A stretch of DNA of 64,000 nt. Origin: Clostridium sp. OF09-36. Its GTDB lineage: Bacteria; Bacillota; Clostridia; Lachnospirales; Lachnospiraceae. Positions 1 through 9,615 of this stretch are shown here, piece after piece. Where the stretch lies: the NCBI RefSeq assembly GCF_003481985.1, contig NZ_QUMD01000006.1:107354-171353 (forward strand). The letters run 5' to 3'. The notes beneath the pieces are model-generated. The model saw nothing but the letters and a program-made list of their open reading frames with translations. It made no database searches and had not been told where the DNA came from. The position numbers were made by a program, and so were the translations under genes. How positions within the stretch are numbered: the first letter of the stretch is position 1; the number at the start of each line of letters is the position of its first letter.

Positions 1-1
1 G

Positions 2-2153
2 GACCGGAAAACCAAAGTTATGATCTCAAAGACGGAAATTGGTGGTGGTAAAGAGCTTCCTGGCTGTGAAATGGAATTATACGATGAGGAAAATAACTTG
101 ATTCACAGCTGGACCAGCTCTGACGTAGCGGAAAGCCTTGAAGAATTCCTGGAACCGGGAAAGACCTATAGACTGGTTGAAAAAAGCCCGGCACCTGGAT
201 ATTCCTATGCGGAAGATGTTACCTTTACCGTAAATGAGGATGGTACGGTGGACCGGGTGATCATGGTGGATAAGCCTACTCACATCGTGTTATCTAAAAA
301 GAAGATCACAAACAGTGAGGAACTTCCGGGTGCGCTGCTTCAGGTCGTAGATAAGGACGGAAACGTAGTAGAGGAGTGGATCTCTACGGACCAGCCGCAT
401 GAAATCGTTGCAAAACTGGTAGTTGATGAGAGTTATGTGCTGCGAGAGGTTCGTCCGGCAGATGGTTGGGCCTATGCGGAAGATGTGCCGTTTAAGGTAA
501 GTCATGACGGAACGGTCGATTATGTCAAAATGGAAGACAAGCCGACGCATGTTGTAATTTCCAAACAGGAGATTACGGGAAGCAAAGAGCTGCCAGGCTG
601 TACGCTTCAGGTCATTGATAAGAATGGAAATGTGGTAGATGAGTGGGTTTCTACGGACCAGCCGCATGAAATTAAGGAGAAGCTGATCGCAGATGAGGAA
701 TATACACTACGGGAGGTTCGTCCGGCAGACGGTTGGGCCTATGCGGAAGATATTCAGTTTAAAGTAAGCCATGACGGAACGGTCGATCAGGTCAAAATGG
801 AGGATAAGCCGACGCATGTGGTTGTATCCAAGAAGAAAATTACGGGAAAAGAAGAACTTCCGGGCTGTCATCTGGTGATAAAGGATAAGAATGGAAATGT
901 GGATGAGTGGACCTCTTCGACGACACCACACGAAATCGTAGCAAAACTGATTGCCGGAGAAACTTATACACTTATTGAGATCCGACCGGAAGATGGCTAT
1001 TCGGTTGCGGAGAACATTGAATTTACGGTATCCAAAGATGGCAGCATTGATATGGTGGAGATGTTCGATGATGTAACCCATGTAGAATTTGGCAAGGTAA
1101 ATCCAAATGGCACGCTTCTTAGTGGCGGCCGGATACAGATCAAGGATCTGTACGGAAATGTTCTGGTTGATTTCGTGCCAGACGGTACGGTTTACCGGAT
1201 TGACGGTGTACTGAAGGCCGGAGAAACCTATGTCATTCATGAAGTATCAGCCCTGGTGGATACCGGGTATCTGAGGATCAGGAGTTTATTATGCCACTGG
1301 GTCAGGAAACAAAAGAAATCCGATTCGTGAATTATGCAATCAGTAGCGGTGGCGGCGGAGGTGGCACACTCCGGGAAAACGTCAACTGTCCATTCGCAAG
1401 TACGATCCAGTAAACCAGATCGGCGTGGCCGGAGCAGAGCTTACTGTTTACAGTGTGGATGGAAGCCTGTACTTAAAAGGGATTACAGATGAGAGCGGAT
1501 ATCTGATATTTACTATGCCGACAGACGGAACCTATACATATCAGGAAACAGAGGCACCGGCTGGATATTACCTGAACCCGACCGTGCAGTACCTGTATAT
1601 TAAGGATGGTAAAGTAACCAATCCAGAAAATCGGACCTTGTATGATTATCCAAATGTGGAGGTGATACTTGAAAAGAAAGATTCAGAAGACGGCACAGCG
1701 GTTCCAGATACGCTGCTTCAGGTGACTGATCCGGACGGCCAGGTGGTATTTCATGGCAGAACGGATGAAACAGGAGAGTGCAAGGTTCTGGCCGGTAAGG
1801 CAGGAACTTACCGTATCGTGGAGATCGAGCCGGCAAACGGATATGAGCTGTCCGAAGCACCATGGCAGTTCCTTGTTTCATATGACGGAACCATCGCTGG
1901 GGAAACAACACTTTATAATGAAAAAACTGATAAAAAGGTTGGTATCGGGCGGATCTATGCGCATTATGAGAGCACGAATGGAAGCAGCGGATCCTATGGA
2001 TTGGGTGTTCCAGACTGGCTGAAGCAACCGAAGGCAGGAGATACTACAGATTCATTCAAATGGTATGTACTGGCAACCATCTTTGCGATAGGCGCAGGGG
2101 GACTGGTGCTTATCGGACGAAGGAAAGGAAAGAAAAAAGATGATGAGGCGTAG
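2..2153 (+). CDS. SpaA/Cna-B-like repeat surface protein, partial at left edge, two frameshifts
   Basis: This is a wall-anchored surface protein or pilin-like adhesin of the mobile element; its 5' end lies outside the window. It has four tandem prealbumin-like repeats of about 89 residues (motifs KELPGC, YTLREVRPADGWAYAED), a Gly6 linker near 1353-1370, and two further SpaA-type domains. The C-terminus has a variant sorting signal QPKAGD, a hydrophobic segment and a RRKGKKKDDEA tail. The frame breaks twice by one lost base, near 1246 (CCC, expected APGGYRV) and near 1390 (AAAA, expected REKRQLSIRKYDP); the protein reads on cleanly after adding each base. The class B sortase at 8827 is the obvious candidate to anchor it. 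The fold assignment is from motif pattern only. Confidence 0.8.
5..1072 (+). repeat. Four tandem 267-bp coding repeats
   Basis: Units begin near 5, 272, 539 and 806, exactly 267 bp (89 codons) apart. Each opens with a DKPTHVVISK-like strand. Units 2 and 3 share near-identical DNA blocks such as ggttgggcctatgcggaaga, which suggests recent duplication or gene conversion. Copy number may vary between strains. Confidence 0.85.
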
Positions 2154-3284
2154 ATATTTTAGCGCCTGATGTTTACGGCGGTACTGGTATTTGCCAGTCC
2201 CGCCGGGAAAACCATGGCGAGTCAGGTATCAGAAAACCAGACGCAGAATACTACAGAGGATATGAATGCAGCGGTGTCTTCTGAAACGGAAAAGCAGGTC
2301 AGCGACGCAGATGATGCGATTACCACCGTGGAAGAAGTATTTGGAGAGCGGCCATATTATGGTCCGGGAGAGACCGACGGAAGTTATGTATATTATTCTC
2401 AGGTGTTTCCAAAGGATGCGGATCAGGATCCATATCTGCCAGAGGAAGAACATGTGGAAGGCAATGATACATACCGATTAGTGGATTATGAGGTGCAGGA
2501 ACAAACTCTTTCCGGAAGAAAAAAGCATATCCAGGATACGTTGCTGCTGAAAGATTATGAAGGAATTGACGAGATCTCGGAAACTTATAAGGTAGAAATT
2601 GCAGATAATCCGTTTCAAACGGTAACCGATTATACGTTACCGGTTACAGAGACAAAGCGGGTAAATGAACGCTGGGAAGATTCCTTTACGTTTGATATTG
2701 TCGTAGAACATGCGGACTCAGGACTATTCCAGATTGGAAATGAGGTGATATCACTCAATCAGACAGCAGATCCGTTTGCGGGCAATGAGGGGCTTTTGTT
2801 AAAGCTGATCGGCGTGCCAAAGGACGCATACCAGATCGACCATACGGCCTGGGCCGGTAATATGTATGAGCAGAATGGGATTCTGTATCGGAACGCAGTT
2901 GCGTATGGGAAAAAGCTGGTTTACGATCTGGAAATTTCATATGAAGATGTGATTACCCTGCCGGAAGAAGAGGGGTATCAGATCCGTGCACAGTATGAAC
3001 TGCTGCCAAAGGATGCCTCTGTTATGCCGGAAAGCACATCAAAATCATCGGGATCCAATCGCTGGGATTGGCTTAAAAACCTATGGGAAGAGATGATAAA
3101 GTTTCTGAAAAAGATAGCAGAAACTGTAAAAAAGCATCCGTACATTACGGCGGTTGTATTTTTCCTATTGTTTATCGCAATCATATTATATCTCGCTGTC
3201 AGGCGCAGAACGAAAGATGCCGAAGAGCCTGAGCACGTTTCAAGTCGGTGGCATCGCGGCCCGAAACGTGGACGAAGAAGGTAG
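2140..3284 (+). CDS. Signal-peptide, membrane-anchored extracellular protein of the element (frameshift at start)
   Basis: The best start is ATG 2140, overlapping the stop of the upstream surface protein. It gives MMRRRYFSA, and after restoring one C at 2163-2166 it continues LMFTAVLVFASPAG as a normal signal peptide. The product is about 381 aa: a signal peptide, an acidic Ser/Thr-rich stretch, an extracellular domain (ERWEDSFTFDIVVEH), then a transmembrane segment (AVVFFLLFIAIILYLAV) and a short basic tail, so most of it should face outward. The overlap with the repeat adhesin suggests translational coupling and a joint surface role. I do not recognise the family. A terminator follows directly. 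Confidence 0.7.
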
Positions 3285-3290
3285 ATTTAG

Positions 3291-3326
3291 CTGCGTATGG
3301 TGTCACAGCCATGCGCAGTTTTTTTT
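3291..3326 (+). terminator. Rho-independent terminator
   Basis: CTGCGTATGG (3291-3300) pairs with CCATGCGCAG (3309-3318) around an 8-nt loop and is followed by eight T. It closes the surface-protein operon. It also argues that the next gene starts after it, not at the in-frame ATGs upstream. Confidence 0.9.
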
Positions 3327-3348
3327 AAAAGAATTTAAGGAGGCTGTA

Positions 3349-4380
3349 TTGAAGCAGAAAATCGGTTTTTTAGTATTGAAATTAGGTGAAAAAGAAGAAG
3401 GACGCTATTTATATCCAACGGTATTATATCATTTAGCACTTCGTTCCAGGATCAAAAGAGAATTAGAAACAGGAAAGGTGCTGCGGTGCTGCTGCAGAGA
3501 GGATGAGGCGGAAGTGACTATCAATGAAAATTTGGAACTTCAGTTTTTACGTGGCAGACATGCAGCAGCATGCGTAGAATACGTTCAGCAGCTTGCTAAG
3601 TATTCGGAAGCCGCCGGTATCATTCCGTTCATCTATGGGCATGGATTTTCCATTCCGGTTGCCTTTAAGTGCAAAAAAGGGGCCAGAAAGGAAACCGGCA
3701 TATACTCTGGAGAAGTGCTTGACCTGTACAAGTGGAAGCGATTTGATCTAACAATCCTAAATGCGGTCATTGCGGCCAGAGCATTTGAAATGTGTGCACA
3801 GACAGTGCAAATGACGGCGGATGCTGTGCTTTCCCAGATGGAGTATGAATATGGCTTATATCAGTATGAGGACCCAGATGGTGCGCTGATCTCAATCAAC
3901 AGTTCACTTGTACTTACCCGTAGGACAAAGATTGGAGAAACGGCATTCTTTTGTGGAAAGGTGCGTAAAATCAGCGCTCAGTATGGTGCTCAGATATATT
4001 TGATTTGTGAGAATGATTATGGAAATTTTAATATTTCGCTTCCTCGCGTGAAGTGGGAGAAAATTTCTTCTGCCGTATACCGTAGTGACCGTATGGCCTG
4101 TTGCATTACCGGGTTTGTTCAGGTGAAAGAAATTATTCCATATAAGAAGAGACATTATGACAAAATTACAAAGACCTCAACTGCAGGAAAGCAGGATGCA
4201 AAACGTGTCCTCGAATTTGCAAGCTTCACCTTGTTTTATCTGAATGAATATGGTCTGATTGGTGGAAAAGAGGAGGAACTGGCAGAGGTGAGTGAACTGA
4301 TGCGGCAGGGGAAGCATGTGATCAAGCCATATTACCCGGTACCAGGATGTGACAAAATTCCAAAGTATTATGTGTTTTAG
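3349..4380 (+). CDS. Unrecognised element protein with CCC and HAAAC motifs
   Basis: I chose TTG 3349 because AAGGAGG sits at 3337-3343 and the terminator at 3291-3326 lies between it and the upstream in-frame ATGs. The product is 343 aa, soluble, with no membrane segment. Near residues 44-70 it has a Cys cluster LRCCCRED followed by LRGRHAAACV, a spacing reminiscent of DUF1173-type element proteins (C-x-C then H-x3-C), which might bind metal. That resemblance is weak. The C-terminal half is rich in beta-strand-like sequence and ends KIPKYYVF. It lies between the surface proteins and another unknown gene, 22 bp upstream of the latter. No function is proposed. Confidence 0.7.
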   Translation: MKQKIGFLVLKLGEKEEGRYLYPTVLYHLALRSRIKRELETGKVLRCCCREDEAEVTINENLELQFLRGRHAAACVEYVQQLAKYSEAAGIIPFIYGHGFSIPVAFKCKKGARKETGIYSGEVLDLYKWKRFDLTILNAVIAARAFEMCAQTVQMTADAVLSQMEYEYGLYQYEDPDGALISINSSLVLTRRTKIGETAFFCGKVRKISAQYGAQIYLICENDYGNFNISLPRVKWEKISSAVYRSDRMACCITGFVQVKEIIPYKKRHYDKITKTSTAGKQDAKRVLEFASFTLFYLNEYGLIGGKEEELAEVSELMRQGKHVIKPYYPVPGCDKIPKYYVF

Positions 4381-4402
4381 AATGCAGCAGAAAGGTAAAT
4401 AA

Positions 4403-6760
4403 ATGCACTATATCAAAGGATGCCCATGCCTGTTTAAGGTGGCGTGGATAGCAGATCAGGCACTAAAAAATATCTATGTAATTCAGAAATGCGCTTCATG
4501 TGGATACACGAAGGAGCAGTGTGATTATGTGTTTGAAGAATTAAAGAGCATGAAAATAGTAGACACAAAGCCTGAATCAGCCTACATTTCCGATTTATAC
4601 CAGACATATGGGGAACTGTCATTTCATTGCGAAGAAGTGGATACAAACTTTCACTTTGAACCGGAATGTCAGAAAGTAGATTTTTGCAAAATATGTGAAT
4701 TCTCGAAAGATTTTTGTAATTGTCAGCTTAACGCGGAACTGCAGGTGCTGCGTTATATGTTTCATAATCCGACTGTTTCAATGATACGGAAAAATGTATT
4801 TCACATGCAGGTTTGCATCATTTTAGAACAGATGGGGCACATAAGAGGGTATGTATTACCGGTTGGAGAACAATTATATAAAGCGTTCAAAGATGCCAGG
4901 AAGCGTACCTCTGCTTCATTCCTATATGACAAAGAAAAGTTGCTGGATCATATATTAAATGGAAATCGGGGAATACTGTCAGAGCAACATGCCTTGGCAG
5001 CCAGGAAAATTCTGCGGAGTTACTGGATGCCATTTTAATAGAGAATGAGGTGTGTTCGGCAAAAAGGTATGAGGATTGTCTGAAGAAACTTCGTGCTGCA
5101 CCTGCTTACCAGGGACGCGAGCGACAGCAGTTCTTTGAAGATATCTGTATATATGATGAAATTCCTTATCTGTTTTTTGCGTTAGTAGCGGTAGAATTTG
5201 GTCAGAAAGATGATAAACAGATATGTCTTGAAGAAGCACAATCCGCTCATAAAAAGAAAATATTGGTTCCTACATACAGCGACAGGCCGGCTTTATCACT
5301 GGAGGAACTGATGAGTCAGGCGAGCATGAGTGCAGGTTTTTTAGGGCATGAAGCGAAGAAAGAAGAGAAAACTTCGGGACTGAATTGCCTGGAAAATTCC
5401 AGTAAGCCCGTTCCAGACACTCAAAAAAATAATCATAAATTGCCGTTGGATTCGATAAAAAATGATCCACAGGCACATATGGAAATCCGAGAAAAGCGGG
5501 CATTGCCCGGCGAAAAAGTTCCATTCCTGTTACTGAAAACAGCAGAAAATGTGCCGAAAAATGTAGAGTATATGCTTGATTTTTTACCAGGTTCTGACCG
5601 TATAAGTCAGACATCAGAGAGTGGGACAGAAGCAGGATCGGATAAAAATACAGCACAAAATGAGGAATCTCAAAAGGTTTCAATGGCATTTATGACAGAT
5701 GAAGGCGCGCTGATTGTGGAAGACGGGGATGTGATAGACATACACAGCGAGGACTTTTTGCCGTTTTGCGCCGTAGTATCTTTGGAAGAATGGCTGACTA
5801 TAGATTATGCGAAACGCTGGAAGCAGGAAGGGCTATTCATAACGGTTGCGTCACGAAGATGTGCCTATTTTCTGAACAAAAAGATGATCAAACCACTTGT
5901 GTTCGAGTATCTATTTCATGTGATCCGGCGGCCAATTTATACATATTCAGTGTATCTTGTGTGGCGTATCCTTCTATGAATGATCTTGGAAATATCCGTC
6001 CAAAAGCAAAAATTTATTCATTGTCGTCTCTTTATAATGCTGTTCAGGGGACAGACCAGTTGCAGCCAATGGCAGATATAGTGAAAGAAACTGTTCCCGA
6101 TAACAGTAATGTGTATTCCGTGACAGCACTATATAAGCGTTATGTGACAAGCAAAGAACCTTTGCTGTTATCGGAAGATATAAGAAAGCTGTACCGACAT
6201 TATGTGAATGTAGAATATGCTTTTGGCACATCACGCGAGTGTCACAATGGAGATTTTTTGTGCCGGAAGACATTCCTGTCATGCGAGTTTTCGCCATTTG
6301 ATTTGAATGAAAAGAAGAAGGATCAGATCTTTATGTGTTACGAAATTTCTCCGGATTTGATTCCACAAAATGCACCGTCAGATCTACTTCTGGCAACGAG
6401 ATATACCATTGTGCAGGCCTTAACAGAACCGATTTTTATACGTTCTAATGCAATGTTGGTGGCGCTGGACGCAAGCAGTTTTTCGTTGATAGTAGATACC
6501 AGAAACCGTCATATCATTGATGAAATGGATCAGATATTAATGAGCCGGTATGCGCATTTGCTGTCTGAAAGCGGGTGCAGGATGCCAGTGATAAAACGAT
6601 ACTGGATTTGAAAGATATGGGGCGGATTTTGTGCCATGTGCGTGGCATAACCCAGGTGAGAAACGCAGCGGCCCGTGCATGGCATAACTATGTTGTGCCA
6701 TGTACAACAGAAGAAACTGCGCCATGCACATGGAGCTTATACAGTAAGAAAAACCTATAG
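4403..6760 (+). CDS. Large unrecognised element protein, split by three one-base losses
   Basis: Three consecutive open frames join into one protein of about 786 aa when one base is restored in three runs: AAAA near 5006 (AARK then NSAELLDAIL), AAAAA near 5880 (AYFLNKK then DDQTTCVR) and GGG near 6573 (SESG then VQDASDKT). The N-terminal domain has several Cys (GCPCLFKVAW, CKICEFSKDFCNC) and a helix-rich part like a winged-helix or zinc-binding module. The centre (about residues 290-420) is low-complexity and charged; the C-terminal domain is globular. The last join is least certain; without it the gene ends at 6611. Function unknown. The start has GAAAGG upstream. Confidence 0.55.
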
Positions 6761-6901
6761 AATGCCTGAAATAATGTTTTTGAACCCATAAAAAGGCATA
6801 CATAAAAAGGATATTTTTAGAGCTGAAAAACCCAGAAGCCAGGCACCATGAAATATGTATGAGAAAAAATTAGAAATAAATGAGAGTAGATGAGGTGGTA
6901 C

Positions 6902-8400
6902 ATGTTACATCTTCGAATGATTTACGATGAGATTTTAAAAAATAGTGTATTTGCAAGTTCCAGGCCCGGCCGAACAGATGCAAGGGTGATTTTAATTCTG
7001 GCCCTGCTCTTAAAATATAAGCGCCTCAGGCGGGAGATGATCCTATTCCTGATTCAGCATATTGATCCGTGTATCCAGGAAGCTGGAAGCATGGGGCAGC
7101 GGACGGTCAAAACATGTATTGAACGGGGCTGGATAAAAATGCAGGAACAAGGAGGAGCGCGGGAGAAAGGACTGTATTCCATTACCCAGGCTGGGAAGAA
7201 GCACCTTTACGAATTGATAAACGAATATTTCCATGGAGATCAAAATATGGTTTCGGTCCTGGATGCATATGTTACAGGCAGGACAAATATGGAATTATCC
7301 CAGCATAAGGAAGCAGAAATCGCAGCGGCGCTGAAAATGGTACTCTCTGATTATAGAGAGAAATGGATGCAGCTGGAGTTTGAAGTTCCGTATTCAGTTG
7401 AAACGATGCGGGAGTATGGCGGCCAGGCGAAGAAGCGTGGAGATGTCTTTGCAGATCTAAAATTGTCATACCGATGCACGGATCACTTAGAAGAACGTCC
7501 ACTTTGTATAGAGATTGATATGGGAACAGAGCGGTAGGTACGCATGGGGGATTACTTTTTAAATGCAATGCGTATGCACAAGTAAACCGCCGGATGCGGC
7601 AAATCTCCCTGCATCAGGCAATTAATGTGATGTTTGTTTTCAGCAATGATCCTGCGGATGATCTTCAGCAGACAGATCTTTTAAAATTTGAATCCATAAA
7701 ACGTTATCAACAGCCGCTACTGCCATTTCTGTCCTTTATCTGCAGGCAACAGGATCCGGATGCTTCTGTAACTTTGGAAAAAATGGAACAGGCCCTGGTA
7801 AAGGTAAAAGAATGTGATGCGTTTGGCTATGAAAAGAAACAGTTTTATCGGGATGCAGGATTCTTTTTGCATGTTTTAAAGGAGCAGTGCAGTAATCAGG
7901 AACAGGCCGGAGAGAAAGAAATCCTAGCTTGTATGACAGAAATATCGGATTTTTGCAGAAATGATTTGGAAACATCCAGAACAGAGTACAGCAGGCAGTA
8001 TGCTCTGAAAAAGAGAATGGATCTGTTTGAACAGATCAGAAAGAATAATTCTTATGCATTGGCGGGGCTGAGGAATGGAATGAGCCTTTGTTGTAATTCC
8101 CATCAGGATTTTGAAAAGGAAATTCCGTACTTATTCCCGGAGCTATACTTCCGCGATCAGTTTGGCGTTCTTCTCTTTCATTTAGGGATTATCAAAGAAA
8201 GCATTAAAGTTTCATCCGTGTATGCCCTTCCACTGTTTGAAGAACAGGATCTTGACGGAATTGGCACGGTTTACCGATGTGTATTTATGGCTGGTGAGCT
8301 TACGGTCCTGATTGAAAATTTGAGTTCCGATATGGGCGGCCTTATCCGGGCAAGGGATTATGTACGGCTCCCGCCGGCGTCAGAGAGAATACCATTATGA
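6902..8400 (+). CDS. Replic_Relax-like (replication-relaxation family) protein, one frameshift
   Basis: ATG 6902 has GAGG six bases upstream. The N-terminal 110 residues look like a winged-helix domain (RTDARVILILALLLKYKRL, then KGLYSITQAGKKHL). The motif CIEIDMGTER near residue 205, followed after restoring one G at about 7533 by VGTHGGLLFKCNAYAQ, matches the E-x-D-x-GTE...K...Y pattern of Replic_Relax proteins. These are used by some Gram-positive plasmids and integrative elements in DNA processing, possibly as relaxase-like nucleases. The corrected length is about 499 aa. It overlaps the next gene by ATGA. Family assignment is by motif only; activity is inferred. Confidence 0.6.
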
Positions 8401-8834
8401 TTATGCTGATGAATGACAGGGAGGAACTGGCTGACGGGAGCTATCTGAAAGAGGGAACTTTATATAACCAGTGGGGGAGTGAGGAGCATATCACGGATCA
8501 GGCAGCCATAGGTATGGCCTTACTTGCAAAAAAGGTGGCACCGGCAATGACAGCATTCGGCACCGGGTATGCTTTTGAGTCGGTTCCCTTTCTGATGAAT
8601 TCTACACAGGATTATATCATGCTTCATTATTCAGAATTTCTTCAGGCACTTCAGAGACCGGTGCGACCCTGGATACGAATGGACCTGTATGTGAAGGAAC
8701 AGAACAAGGTGCCATATATTCCATTCCTTATATACCGTACAGGAGAACATCAGGAAGAGGAAACATACAAAGTTCCATTTCATAAAGAAAAGCAGTATAC
8801 GCCGGTTGACTGGAGGAGGTTATGCAATGATTAG
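8397..8834 (+). CDS. Unrecognised protein coupled to the Replic_Relax-like gene
   Basis: This 145-aa frame starts at an ATGA overlap with the upstream stop. It may be a separate coupled gene, or the C-terminus of the upstream protein: adding one base near 8373 gives a continuous VRLPPAGVRENTIMIML reading. No signal peptide, membrane segment or known motif is seen. Its 3' end overlaps the sortase start region and supplies that gene's GGAGGAGGT ribosome site. Confidence 0.5.
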   Translation: MIMLMNDREELADGSYLKEGTLYNQWGSEEHITDQAAIGMALLAKKVAPAMTAFGTGYAFESVPFLMNSTQDYIMLHYSEFLQALQRPVRPWIRMDLYVKEQNKVPYIPFLIYRTGEHQEEETYKVPFHKEKQYTPVDWRRLCND

Positions 8835-9570
8835 AAAGACTGTTGCCATGTCGTTGATCCTGGCAGCAGGTATCTGTGCTTACCGGGGATCGTCTCCTTA
8901 TATAGAGGCGCGCATGGAACAGGAGTATTTGAAACAGGCAGCATTTCCCGGAAATGAAGGAAAACTATCAGAAGAGGATGAGTGCAAGGGGAATGACCCA
9001 ACCAGGGAAGAAACGGTGCCTTATACTTCACCGATTGATTTTGAAGCCTTAAAGAGTATTAACCCGGATATTGTTGGCTGGATACAGATCCCTGGAACAG
9101 TGATCGATTATCCCATCTGCTGGCGGGACGGTGATAACGAATACTATATGAAGCATTCGGCAGAAGGTGAGAGGCGGGCATTTGGTGCCATTATGCTAGA
9201 TGGTGCCAATTCCTCTGCTGCAGAGGAGCATCTGGTTGTTCTATATGGGCACCATATGCGCAATGGGACGATGTTTAAAGATATCGTCAGGTATACGGAT
9301 GCCGATTTTTTGAATGACCATAAATCACTCTCTTTATTTTTCCCAGACAGGCAAGAGCGATACAGTGTGATCGGAACCATCGTTTGTTCAGCAAAAAATT
9401 TTGAACCATCGCAAATGGTGGAAGAGGAACTGCTTTTTAAAGAATGGTGCCGTAATTCATGGAAAGGATTGCCGGAAGAAGAAATTCAAAAGAAAATGCT
9501 TGCATTGGTGACCTGCAGTTACGGAAGCAGGGATGAAAGGACAATCTGCTTCGCGGTGGCCGAAAATTAA
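8827..9570 (+). CDS. Class B sortase
   Basis: This is a 247-aa membrane-anchored transpeptidase that cleaves a sorting motif and attaches surface proteins to peptidoglycan. It has an N-terminal signal anchor (MIRKTVAMSLILAAGICAYRG), then the sortase core: NPDIVGWIQIPGT, DYPICW, YGHHMRNGTMF with the catalytic His, LVTCSY with the catalytic Cys, and SRDERTICF with the Arg. TLxTC-SY plus the VGWI/IDYP pattern marks class B. ATG 8827 is chosen over 8806 because GGAGGAGGT lies just upstream. The likely substrate is the QPKAGD-ending repeat protein at 2-2153. Confidence 0.92.
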   Translation: MIRKTVAMSLILAAGICAYRGSSPYIEARMEQEYLKQAAFPGNEGKLSEEDECKGNDPTREETVPYTSPIDFEALKSINPDIVGWIQIPGTVIDYPICWRDGDNEYYMKHSAEGERRAFGAIMLDGANSSAAEEHLVVLYGHHMRNGTMFKDIVRYTDADFLNDHKSLSLFFPDRQERYSVIGTIVCSAKNFEPSQMVEEELLFKEWCRNSWKGLPEEEIQKKMLALVTCSYGSRDERTICFAVAEN

Positions 9571-9615
9571 AGGACAGGAGGTGGTATTCCTGCGCATTAA
9601 AGGTAGGAGACGGTT

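Noticed and set aside
3216..3348. Upstream ATG start for the gene ending at 4380
   Set aside because: A strong terminator at 3291-3326 lies inside that extension, and AAGGAGG precedes TTG 3349.
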